Shown here: positions 12,716-23,701 of the stretch, piece by piece
Layout of the letters: every line of letters starts with the position of its first letter
How positions within the stretch are numbered: position 1 is the first letter of the stretch
DNA from: Patiria miniata
Taxonomy: Eukaryota; Echinodermata; Asteroidea; Valvatida; Asterinidae
Assembly (NCBI RefSeq): GCF_015706575.1
Contig: NW_024037059.1
Location: forward strand, 27,228,129-27,292,128
Length of the DNA stretch: 64,000 bases
Direction: 5' to 3'
Program-made: the position numbers and the translations under genes
The notes under the pieces: model-generated
The model's input: only the letters and a program-made list of their open reading frames with translations
Databases searched by the model: none
What the model was told of the DNA's origin: nothing

Positions 12716-13026
12716 GGGCGGATCCAGAACACAATTGTTTTGGGGGCTAAAAAACAAACTGTGTTCCCCAAAAGTTGATTCCAAAATTTACGGCATGGGT
12801 TCGGGGCTCGCTTAAGGGTCCCGGAACATTTTGGATTAGGCCTATAGATGCTCTGTTGTGCGATCTGAGGCAATTTCTGACCACTTTCACCAATTTCTTT
12901 TTGCAAAAGATGGTGGTGTGCGCAGTGGCTGCCTTTTTGCGACGTCACTTTAAAAAAAAAAACAATTGGGTTCGTATTTTATTTGTTTGTTTAATTTTTT
13001 TGGGGGGGTACCCCCCGGATCCGCCG
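12716..13026. mobile_element. Short non-autonomous element with GGCGGATCC inverted ends
   Basis: The left end reads GGGCGGATCC (12716-12725) and the right end reads GGATCCGCC (about 13018-13026), which are reverse complements. A run of G next to a run of C marks the right inner end (GGGGGGGTACCCCCC). The roughly 310-bp interior has no coherent coding sequence. Target-site duplications were not clear. I infer a miniature inverted-repeat DNA transposon. The family is not identified. Confidence 0.5.
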
Positions 13027-16000
13027 TTGATCACGTGATATAAGTAACGCGTGCTTATTTTAAGTGACTGTACCCGGTTGCAGAAGAAAACGTAGCGGCC
13101 CGGGCGATAATTGGGACGGGGTGATAAAGGCGGCGGGGCGTCTCGGAAGTGAATGCACTCTTCAAGTCCTTCAGCTGGACGGATAGTGTCCGGAGATCTG
13201 ACTGGACATTACTCGATGACCAGAAAAAAATTAATGGTCCAGAGCTCTGCCCCTTTGTGGTAGAATTTTAATAACGTTATGATGAGTCTTCACGGGTTGT
13301 CCTAATCAATATTTGTGGAGAAAGTTGCCCTTAATGGATTTTGCGACGCATCGTTATGAATGGGCTGTTTCGAGTCCTTTTGTGAACACGTTAATTTAAC
13401 AAAATTTCAGAGCGAAGAAATAACTTTAAAAAAACAACTCGTTTGTTGTTCCATGGTATAGATGATTGGATGGGTAAATCGTTAAGAACTCAGATAAAAG
13501 GTACATGTGGATTCTCTAGTGTGAAAAGACCTTAGCACTGCTCACTGACTGGATTGACTTGAACCGGGTAAAGTAAGACAGCTTTTCGAGTATAGCAGAA
13601 TCTTCTCAAAGGTGACTCGTTTGTCTTCGAGAAAGATTCTTTCGGGACCGGAACACCGGGCCTCCCAACCTTAACAATCGGAATTACGATAAAAGAATAT
13701 TCAACATTTTTTGCAGAAGTGTTTAACTTGAAATGTGCGAAGTTTTGTAATTTTGTTTTTCCGTAACAACATGTCACCGCGATCGATGACTTGATACAAA
13801 ACATCCATGCAGCTTCGTTTTAACAGGGTGTCTTGTTCGCGTGTCTTGTGCGCGTGCTGGGCGGGTGGGGTTGGAGGAAAGGATTATACCCCCATTCTCC
13901 AGGAATAAAAGCACTGGAGAGGTTCATTATTTTTTTTTCCCAACAAAGGACCTGGCGGCCACCAAACCACAAGTAGCATCCTATTGTGGGGGAACAATGG
14001 GGCACGCGACCAGTCCGGACAGGAATATTAATGATGCAGGCGCCTGCCGCGGCATTAAAAAGTCCATTGTCCGTTTTTGTTCGGTCAGTTTCCGTGCGTC
14101 AAGCTTGTTATACCGAAACAGTCGTGTGTGTTGTTGGTATAAGTTGTTTAAAAAATAAATATAATTGGGTACTGGGGGAATCTGGCGATGATTCGGTTTC
14201 AACGGCGAGTTTTTTCACCGTCCGTTTTGCACGGAGCCTTGCTTTATTTTACATCATCATCAGACTTGGAAACGGGGACGGAGGTGAAGCGCATTTCCCC
14301 ATTTCTGTTGGCCCTTTCTTTGCCAAATATTCACGACCTGGCACAGCTTTAAGTTCAAATATGCACAAAATATGCATCGCTCAACTCTCATAATACAGTA
14401 TGATTATAGAGCTTCATCACCAGCAAGGCTAATCCGGGAAAAAAAAAAACATCAACCGAAAAATTACATTAATTAACCACTGAAAATCAAGGAACGAACC
14501 AACCAAACTAACAGACCAACCGACGGACCGAATAAACCAATCGATCAACTAACCGTGAACTAATTTACCAACCAACCAAACGTTGACTTTATTTCAGCGG
14601 ATAGCTCAATACCAACATTGCACCAGAACGCACTTTTCCAATTGAGTTTATTGTTTTTTTTCTCCTCTCACTTCAACTGATGACAGAAGGTGAATCAATA
14701 TTTCTTAAAGGAAAATACCCAATTCATCAGAGAATGATTATATGAAATGTTCTACCGGGGCTTATGGCATGTTCACGAGTCATTGCAAGACGAGACAATG
14801 CGTATTACTTGCTTACTAATTTGTAGTTTTTTACCAACCTCCTACGACAACAGTCTGTATATCTTGTAATCCTACAAACCGTGATATTTCGCCTTATTAG
14901 ACAAAAAGAAGAACAGAAGTTTGAAGCACGAGGTCTTTTTTTCGTCGCTAATTCGGTATCGATCGGCGCCTGTCCGACATTAGCAGCCACGCGCCAGATG
15001 GCCTATTATGCACGGCTTAAAGGCCCTTACGTAACACGAGCCGATTGGTAAAACCCTACAATAACACAATGCCGTGTTTGGTTTGACCAACTCCCCTCTC
15101 TCCATCAGTCAAATTTGAGCGTCACTACACATGATTATGTATTCATCCCTTCGACAAATTGGTGTCTTTAGTTTGCTTTAAACAGTATTGTTTTTCTACA
15201 AAAGGGTGTAAGCCTAATATATTTTCATTACCCATGTACAATTGGGAATTCCAAGATTTTCTTTCATTCACGAAAAACGCACAAGCCGAGGAGTTTACAG
15301 AAACAAAAACCTTAAGACACAAGGAATCAACCCTCCAATGTCACTTTTTCTACGTTGATAGTTGGGCCAACTGAATTCGGACGAAATTTTATTACATAAC
15401 CGAGATATTTCAAACATTTCTGTAACTCGAGAGAGCATCAATTTCAATTCATGCCCATAAATATTTCGTTGCGATGCACAGACATCAGGAAGGATCTTTT
15501 ACTGCATGTCCCCCTGAGTATTTTTATCACCGTAATAAACATCAGCGATGGGTCTGAAATTATCCTGACCTTCCCAAATTTTGTTTTGTATCTTCTAGGC
15601 TTTATTTTACTTTGGAGGGGCAATGGCTGTAACGCAGAACGTAAGAAAGATCGGATATTTGGTTTGTAGATGAAAACGGTAAAATAGTCACATGCGGTTG
15701 AAGAAAAACCATGGTAAATTCAGTTCCTCACATCGTCATTCTGACACTCCAAACTCACAGACTCCCTATATTCTGTTTTCGTCGAACTCTATGTCCCGAG
15801 TGATTGCAGCATCTTTTGTTTCTTCAACGACTGTTTTCTGCTTTCACACCCTTTATTTGACACGTGACATGCGGTAGGCAGAAAGTTCTCCAGGCTATTG
15901 GACAGACACTGTATAGGATAAAGTTTGTGTCCACGGACAATAATCCAAGACGAATTCGCGCGTGCGCAATTATCGGCTTAGACCCCGTTTGAAGCGGAAA

Positions 16001-18350
16001 CCAACTTTCTTTCTCTCCTGCTTTCTCGCTAAATTTTCTGTCTGGAAGTCTTAGGCCTGTATCCGGCTTTTTTCTTCTCTAATTCGGCAGGACTGAAGCC
16101 CATTTATTACGCGAGCAGGGCCGATAAGCTCCCTGCTTCTGACAAAAGGCCAAGGGGGTGATTGGGATAAGGCGCGTGTGGCTTATAAACTGTGATACCT
16201 CGCCTTCCCCCATCCCCCCCCCCCCCCCCACCCAACAAAAAGCGAAGAGTGGGCTTCTTTTTCTGTCCTCATTTACCGAAGCGCTAAAGCTGGTTTTGTT
16301 GGTAATCAACTGCTTGAAGGGGGGGGGGACCACGTGATGGGGCTTGCCGGTGCACAAAGCCTAATTACAAACGGTAGTTGGAGAAACAAAAGCGGCACGC
16401 GACTCGCTCGCGTGGCAGCCTTGCCTCCGTCAAGTGGGAACAAAGCTGATAGGGGATAAGCAGGGGGGTTTAGGCGGGCCAACAAAGGGGGCCTCAGCCG
16501 GACACGCGCCAAGTCTTCGATCCGTACTCGTGGCCACGCGTTCCCCAGGGCCCTAGAGGAACATCTGCAAACAGCGTGTTGACAAAGTTAAACTTCAGCA
16601 TGTAGCCTAATCATGGGCGCATTGTCTAGGCCAGGCGCACACACTGGGTGCAGACAAAGAGCCTTCAAAGAGGTCAGTCTCCACACACCACTGCCTGCCT
16701 CCTCCTCTCTCCTACTTTGTTTTTCCTCCTCGGTGTTGGGCGCAGTCTCCCTGCCGATTATACAGGGGGCAAAGCACTCACCCTCCAAGTTAAGCGTGTG
16801 TAAATTTGCCATGGCGGTCGGTAGTGCAAACACCGTGGCTCTTAATGATCTCAACCCGTGCTCAAAGCCAGTCGAGTGTTCTTTTTTCCCCCATTTGTTT
16901 CCTGGGATGGACACACAAAGAGAAAATAACACAAGGAGACAGGTGCTACGGTCTCAATATTTCACGCATTCGACCACAAGACGGAGGAGACCAATTTTCA
17001 CCCTTTTTTGCCGATGTCGCCTCTAGACCACGGGTGACGAGAATTTCGAATCTCCAACAACGCCTCTCGACTTGATAGGTCAGAGGTGGTTGAAATCTCG
17101 ACAACTTTTGGGTATCGCTTTCGATTCACTTCGAAAATGTTCATGAAACGAAAATGATAATGTTGACATTGTGTCCATTCATTGTTCTAGTACTTGAGTC
17201 TTCCCCGTGTGCACCAAGGATTGTTTATTATTCAGACCTAGATTAATGACGTCCGGTCCTGGAAGAACAAGTGGGATATAGTAAACTCAGCGTAAATTAA
17301 ACTGGGTGAGTTTTTGACAAGTATAACCACAGAGCTAAAGGAAACGGAACGCAGGGCAACCCGCCGTCAACCCATGCCACTCACGCCGCGAACAGTTCCA
17401 AATAAGGACAACACCAACCCGCAAACACGCGACCTAAACCCGGTGAAAACAACGAACGACTTGTGTTTCTGCCTGTCGTGTTTTGCACCGGCCTTTACCA
17501 TATAAGGCGCGGGCTGTCACACGGCACGCGGGGCTGGGTGGGTGCGAGGCACGGGACCTAGGGACGCCGTCCTCCAGACGCCATCAACCCCCAAGACCCC
17601 TCCACTTGCCCTTCCGAATTCCTTTAAATTAGCTCGTCACAACAGACACTTGCAGCACTGATGGAGTTCAGCCTGTCTCTAACTCTTTTTATTAGTCCTA
17701 TTGGACAAAAAGACACTCGCAAAGTCCTTTTTCCTCTTACCAAGGTCAAGTGTTCAAGTGCATAGAGTATCTATACCAAACCTACATCTGTGATAGAGCA
17801 TGGATATGGGTTTGTGTTTTTTTCAATGTCGAACTTTCTTACTGTTCTAAATTTCAAGCATTAAGTCAACTCCAAACCTCAATTCGGGGTTGTAACTTGT
17901 GTAACAATACGTGGCTAAACCAGCAAGTATGTACAGAATTATACAATTATATATAAAGGTGTAACTAATTACAATGCTGGGCCATTTAAGGGTCAAATGA
18001 GAAAGTTGTTTTCTTTTCAGTGGATAGACCCCGCTGGGAGACTTGTTCTTGTCTTGGTTGACACGCTCCCGCACGCGCCTGACCGGTGTCCTGGCCAACG
18101 GTACCGGTCAAAGAAAAAAATACGTTGTCACGGTAGAAATACCATACTCCACTCGAAACACTCTCCTCCATCGTACGGTAACATCATTGCAATTTCTGAT
18201 TACACAAATAAATTTAAAAACTGAATTAAAACCATAGCTGCAGTACAATACTGCATATCAGGTGGGGATTGATTTGAACTATTGCACCATTTTTCTCTAA
18301 GCTCACCAAGAGCACTTCAGGTCACTGATATCTTACAATCTGACTGCATT
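13027..18350. other. Intergenic, no gene recognised
   Basis: No domain-bearing frame was found. An (AACC)-like simple repeat lies at 14490-14582. A GC-rich islet at about 16.1-16.65 kb holds several GATAAG motifs, CACGCG at 16396-16401 and CGCGTG at 16409-16414. A further GC-rich islet lies at 17.48-17.6 kb. C and G runs lie near 16206 and 16319. The islets could be distal enhancers of Delta; the sequence alone cannot show this. Confidence 0.55.
14490..14582. repeat. Imperfect AACC-type simple repeat
   Basis: A run of degenerate four-base units (AACCAACCAAAC, AACAGACCAACCGACGGACC, ACCAACCAACCAAACG), typical of a decayed tetranucleotide microsatellite. Confidence 0.7.
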
Positions 18351-18420
18351 TTAAGTAATCTTGAAGTTCGAAATGCTAAACCTGTAGACCGAAAGTATAA
18401 CTCCACCGAGTAGTACGGCA

Positions 18421-18663
18421 GATGATACAAGCATGGAATTTGGCACACAGTAAGAGTATGGATATTTGGCTATAGGGCCATCGCAGATTTGTCCTATGAA
18501 AAAAATATAGGTAGGCCTAGAATAACAAGCAATTTTCAAATTTTTCAAAATGGCTGTCATTGCTTGTTATCTACCTACCTTAGGGACAAATCTGCGATGG
18601 CCCTATAGCCAAATATCCTTCTCATGACATACTCTGTGTGCCAAATTCAATGCTCGTATCATC
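18421..18663. repeat. Long imperfect palindrome (foldback), arms about 105-110 bp
   Basis: The left arm (18421-18532) and right arm (18559-18663) are reverse complements with few mismatches. Examples are GGATATTTGGCTATAGGGCC with CATCGCAGATTTGTCC on the left, against GGACAAATCTGCGATGGCCC with TATAGCCAAATATCC on the right. The outer ends pair as GATGATACAAGC with GCTCGTATCATC. The loop is about 26 bp. This could be a foldback or MITE-type element, or a source of a long hairpin RNA. Confidence 0.85.
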
Positions 18664-18844
18664 AAAGGCACAATTCCCCCAAATATTTCCCCTATCTGCC
18701 CCACTAGAGAACCGATTTAGGTTTGCGATGATCTATGAACTCTTTTACCCAAGTCTCTTATAAAAAAACACCCAAAGGACATTTCAAAAGACAAGAGAGC
18801 AATTTGTCATACAGCTGAACGCATTGCCTAAGTCTGACACATTG

Positions 18845-18977
18845 AAAATAGACCCTTTGCACGGTGCACCATGACAGCGGGCATGTTTTGTTATTTAAAT
18901 CTATAAAGCACTATCAAGTGTACCGCACAGACACAAAGACCTGCCCACTGTCATGGTGAAATATGCAAAGGGTCTAT
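18845..18977. mobile_element. 133-bp inverted-repeat element (MITE-like) flanked by ACATTG
   Basis: The arms pair along about 40 bp: TAGACCCTTTGCA with CACCATGACAG on the left, against CTGTCATGGTG and TGCAAAGGGTCTA on the right. The middle is AT-rich. ACATTG lies directly outside both ends (18839-18844 and 18978-18983), consistent with a 6-bp target-site duplication. No coding capacity. The superfamily is not assigned. Confidence 0.65.
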
Positions 18978-18984
18978 ACATTGT

Positions 18985-21900
18985 TTCAACAGTGTTTTCC
19001 GTTATGCATGATATGCTCCTTAATTGTAACCTGAAACATGATACAAAAAAAATATGCTCCGCTAAGGACTTTTAACTTGTCAAATCGACAGAGGTCAAGC
19101 GGGTAACTGGAGAAAAACCCACGTCGGGACAGAGTGGACATCGCAGCGTGATTTAATTCCCGAAATATTCTCGTTCCCCCAAACTGTATGGAGAAGAGAG
19201 TAAATTAAAAGGGACCTGCTACTTGTCGACGCAGCAAATGTTTCACTTTGTTTTCTTTGCGGATGCCTCTCGCGAGCAGGTTTACAAAAGTTATAAACTT
19301 GTGTTTCTTACACCACTTGTTAGTGGTAATACATGGCCCTGTAATGTTTCTATATTATTTTGTTCTATTCTCTTTATTATTTCTTCTCCCTTTAAAGTCG
19401 GACTTGGTCTTGTAAAACTTGCTTTTATTCTCTCTTTTTTTGGTATTATGCTGATTTTTAAGGGTGTTCTTAATTGAGCAGGTTCATCAAAAATGTCAAC
19501 GTTTCTGTGTCGAATGGTTTGTGTAAAGTACTTCAGGACAATTTAAAGTTAACTCATTAAAGGGGATATACAACATTTGCTTTTGCTGTTATTTTCAGAA
19601 CTGGATGGATTAGGGGGTTGGTATTTTATAGCAAATATTTACACTAACCTTTTGAAAGTTTTGTGTTCATAGATGCTGAAAAACCAAGAAAAAAATGCTG
19701 TTCTTGTAGTCTGGTTCCCTGACCCTACTTCAGATGAAACGGAGCAATTTGTAGACGTCGGGGAATTGTCAGGAATATAGGAACCAGACTATAGCTGGCT
19801 TCCGTTCACGGATGTGTAACCAATTGCAAACAATTGTGGACTAACTAAATTTGGTATATAAATTGGGGCAGTATTTGAAGGAAAAAAACTCTTTTTTTTT
19901 ACAAACGGTGGTCGGCCGACTGTCGTTGGAAATTGATAAAAAAATATTTTCTTGAAAATGACAGCACACCGGGTGCCATTATCTTAACAAGATGTTTGAG
20001 ACTTTTATTCATTTACAGTCAAGTAAGGTATTTTATAATAATTTGGTAGTTTTTTATGTTTGCAAATGTTGTATATTACTTTCAACCTCAAAAGTTCTCT
20101 GGGAACAGTAGGGCTATAGTTGTTGCTAAAAACGTGCGGATGAAAAAAAATGGCAAAGGCGAATAAAACGCCTTTCTGTCTGTATTTCAGAGGAATGTGA
20201 AACTTGGAAAGATCTACTTCAGACCATCAAAACAGATTTTGTTTATGTTTCATTCTTGAATTTTGATAAACAGTGATCTGAGACCTTAACACATCACATT
20301 GACCCATGCTCCGTATAACATTGCCTATGCGACGGCCCCCGTTTAATTATACGCGTGCCAGCGACAGTCAACAGTGTGATAAAGTCCACTTTGTTCTATG
20401 ACCGGCACGCGAGTCACGCGTGCTGCTGATAAACCCTCGAGACGCCGGGATATTTCAAACGTTTATTGACTTGATAAGACGTTAAAACATGGTTAAAACA
20501 AGATACTCGCAAACACTTTATTATTATGCAGGGTGGTGAATGTGACGCGAGGTGGTCTGTTTGTTGTTTTGTTGTTTATTTTTTCCCCGCCAGCTGATAA
20601 CATTCCCTTTTCCGGCCAATGTCTCGTCGGTACAACAGGTGCATGTAGGTCGTTAGCAGCGTGCTTGTTGCATAAATTTTTTTCAATGTGCCCATGATTG
20701 GGAGAAAATATACTTTGACGAGTTATCAAGACCTCATTGAGTGACAGTCAAATGCACGGTTTGCTGTAAAAATGAAAAAGGACTGTTCAATATGGAATGT
20801 ATCGTGATAAGTTAAACATTTATCTTTCACCCGCTTTATCGTCGATGGAGAGTTGAAGATGCAATTCCCAGTAACACATCATCGTTTCTTGTCCATCTTA
20901 TATCCTTGAAACCAAATTCTATTCATAACTGTCCACAAAATTGCAATGAAAAAACCTGGATGAAGAAGCCGGGTAAGAAGGATTTGCAAAACGGAACCAT
21001 TTTCATACAGCTGCTAAGCACAGAAGTTTGGTCACCAGCCAAAATGCCACAGTATTCAAGTTACTTGTAACTGGCACCCGTCTCATTTTAGCTAAGTGTA
21101 TAGCAAGTATTTCCTGCTTATATAAGCAGCTTTATAAAAATTGGGCCCAGTTATTACGTGACTAGTGTAAGTTACGGGGTACGTATATGTTGGGTGACGT
21201 CTTGGTGACTAGACAAGATCCGCGTGTCTGAAATGGTACCCGATGAAAACTCATTAACGAAGCACGCGTTGGCACGTGCCATTGTTACACACCGTGACCG
21301 CGGGTGACAATTAGGGTCTTGGAGAGGATGCACGTGGTGCGGGTGCAGTATTGGGGGTACCCTCAACAAATAAATGTTCAACCCGAAAAGGTTCTCTTTT
21401 GAATGATACTCATTGTCTTCGGACGATAAATAAGAACATCAACAAATCTCAGCTTGGTATGAAGTCATATATTTGCATGATGATAGGCTTTAATGTACCT
21501 CTGCGTGACAAGTTCATCTTGGGTATAAAACAAAGGAGGTCTTAAAAAAAGAACATGGTCTACAAATGAAAACCTGATTGTGATCCACTAAATGTCAGAT
21601 AGCTTCTCTCGTTTTTTGAATAATGTGAAATCGGAGGTCGTTGTCGGGTGTCAAAGGTCACCTACTTAGCAGAGCCAGCCTTTTAGCCTTGGTTTCCAGC
21701 TGTGCTGATGACGTAGACTAGACGGGGTCAAAGGGGTCATGTTCTGTATCTCCATGTTATGATAGGCAGAGATTCCGTATAGACTGCTAAGTGCATTGCC
21801 TATGTCCATTACCTGCGGTATTGCGCATGCAGGGATCCCCTTTAATGCGCTGACCACATTCGTGTAAAAAAAATGTCGGGCCCTTTGTCATCAATAGGAA

Positions 21901-23140
21901 ACTCGTGGGACTACCCCAGTAGTGGATCTACATGTTTTACTTCTTATATAATTTGCTTGTTGAGCATGTCGTATAAAAGTTAGTCACACGGAAGGAGTCT
22001 TGTAAAAAAAAACTTCGGATGTAAACTTTAATATATGCTTGTATGTAATTAAGCCCGTAAGATATTTCAGAATGATAAATATCTGGTTGTATCACTATCA
22101 GGCGTTTATATTTGAAATGTGTTCAGTTGTGTGTCGCTTTGCTATGAATCGCAAGAAATATCTTGTTGATCCATTTTGCAATTTGGTTTTTGGAGTACAT
22201 GTAGCTGTTCATGACACCGGGCAGTAGCCATTTTGACCCAAACCATACACTGAAAGCTCTGCTTAGCAGCACGAAGCACAAAAAAAACTACACAAGGCCA
22301 AACTTGTCATGACTATTCATACGTACGCGTGCACCCAATAATCCATGTTCAGGTAGGTAATTAGCATAACAAGCAAATAAGGGCCATTGGGTGACCGCTT
22401 CCGGGACTAGGCACGCTTAATGGGGCATTCCTATTGGTCGTTGGCGGCGGTTGTTGACTAGAGGTCATTCATAAAACGGGTACCACTAATCATGTGTACA
22501 AAGATAAGGAAAGGCCGAACAATAGGGGAAGAGAAACGGACAGGTGCAAGGCAGGGTTTTGGGGGACAACACTGGGCTCCTTGCCAAAAGCAGGGAAGGA
22601 CTAAAAGCCACGTCCCCCAGCGCACGCGCCACGAACAAAGAGAATTGTTGGCAAAGTTTTTTTTCTCGTTTGCCAACAACAAAAGCGATCGTAAAACTTG
22701 CAGGGGTTTGGACGACACACTGACGCGTGCCAAGTTTTGGCGATCGATCTCGTCCTGGCATTTCAATAAACGCTGTCCATAATACGACCAAAGGAATTTG
22801 ACCAGCAATAAAAATATGTTCTTTACATCTTCCTCCTTGCCGTTAGTTGGGTAAAACAAGAATTGACATTCATTCAATCATGTTCTCTGCTACATGTACA
22901 CACATTGTAAAACATGAGCAAGTCGATTTTCTGTGAACAGAGCCCAACAGATGTTCATGTTTATGAGGGCAGTAAGGTGTTAAAACTTTTCAGTCGATAG
23001 GATGAACTGATTAACTTCTAATCCGAAGTGCAAATTGACTAGCTTTGTTCAAAATGACTGCGAAGCCATCTTTTCCTTAGAAACAGAGATTTAAGTCGCG
23101 TGCCACGCGCGAGCCTGAATAATCGTATGCTAATAACATG
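18985..23140. other. Intergenic region immediately upstream of Delta
   Basis: No gene was recognised. It holds repeat family A copy 1 (19557-20006) and several GC-rich islets. These include 20.33-20.45 kb with two CACGCG sites (20406-20411, 20415-20420) beside GATAA, 21.23-21.34 kb with CACGCG (21263-21268) and CACGTG (21273-21278), and 22.38-22.78 kb. These are the closest candidate Delta enhancers. Their role is inferred from motif content and position only. Confidence 0.5.
19557..20006 (+). repeat. Interspersed repeat family A, copy 1
   Basis: About 450 bp that match, in reverse orientation, 60719-61147. Shared blocks include ATATACAACATTTGCTTTTGCTG, TAGTCTGGTTCCCTG, GGTCGGCCGA and GGTGCCAT followed by ACAAGATG near the right end. 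Internally AGTCTGGTTCC (about 19719) is inverted as GGAACCAGACT (about 19782), giving a stem of 11 bp. It is non-coding, with no certain terminal repeats or target duplications, so the class is unresolved. Confidence 0.75.
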
Positions 23141-23152
23141 CGGAGGGGGAAA

Positions 23153-23189
23153 TATTTAAGACACACTTATACCGGCCGACCCGTCAGTG
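23153..23189 (+). promoter_or_regulatory. Putative Delta core promoter: TATA-like box and initiator
   Basis: TATTTAAG at 23153-23160 is followed by TCAGTG at 23184-23189. The initiator A at 23186 lies 33 bp after the first T of the TATA-like box, close to the usual spacing. A transcript starting here would have a 5' UTR of about 515 bases before the ATG at 23702, if no upstream intron exists. A CACGCG site (23104-23109) lies about 80 bp upstream, and a CACGTG (23318-23323) lies in the presumed 5' UTR. Inferred from motif and spacing; no transcript evidence. Confidence 0.5.
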
Positions 23190-23701
23190 TTAAAGTCTCG
23201 TGACAGAGTTTGCATCGGTGAAGTTCTCCGCTAAACGCCGGATCGCAGCAAATCAGTCTCTTAAAGTCTTGAATGTGGAACGCACGCTGGGTTCTTTCGT
23301 TAGTTGACACCGTGATCCACGTGTACTGGCAGTTCGGAGCTCACGAATAACTGACTTGATTAATTTGGAAAAGAGTTTGGTCGGCAGTCAGTTAGTACAG
23401 TCCTATACTGGAGTTGTGCGTTTACTTGAAGAAGATCATAGCGCCAGACTCGTGTCACACACCGTGTATACCACTAGTGCACGTACACACACCACCAAAA
23501 GGGGTGTCACTACATAGCCCCATTCAGTGAGCAGCACTCCCTCATTCGTCCGTGCGTGCCGAGTACTGTCAATCACACATCAGTAGGCGGAGCCTATCCA
23601 CAAAGCCGATCGGATGCATACGGTCGTGTTCGCTCTTTGATACGACCAGGCAGATATTACTCGCTAGCCGTACACGGAGTGCGGCAGAGTCACATATAAT
23701 C

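Noticed and set aside
22458..22877. 139-codon minus-strand open frame
   Set aside because: Lies in a GC islet next to Delta with overlapping frames on both strands. No domain or splice support.
23552..23701. Upstream extension of the Delta frame (starting at a GTG)
   Set aside because: No ATG in frame before 23702, and a signal peptide starts right at 23702. The extension is 5' UTR.
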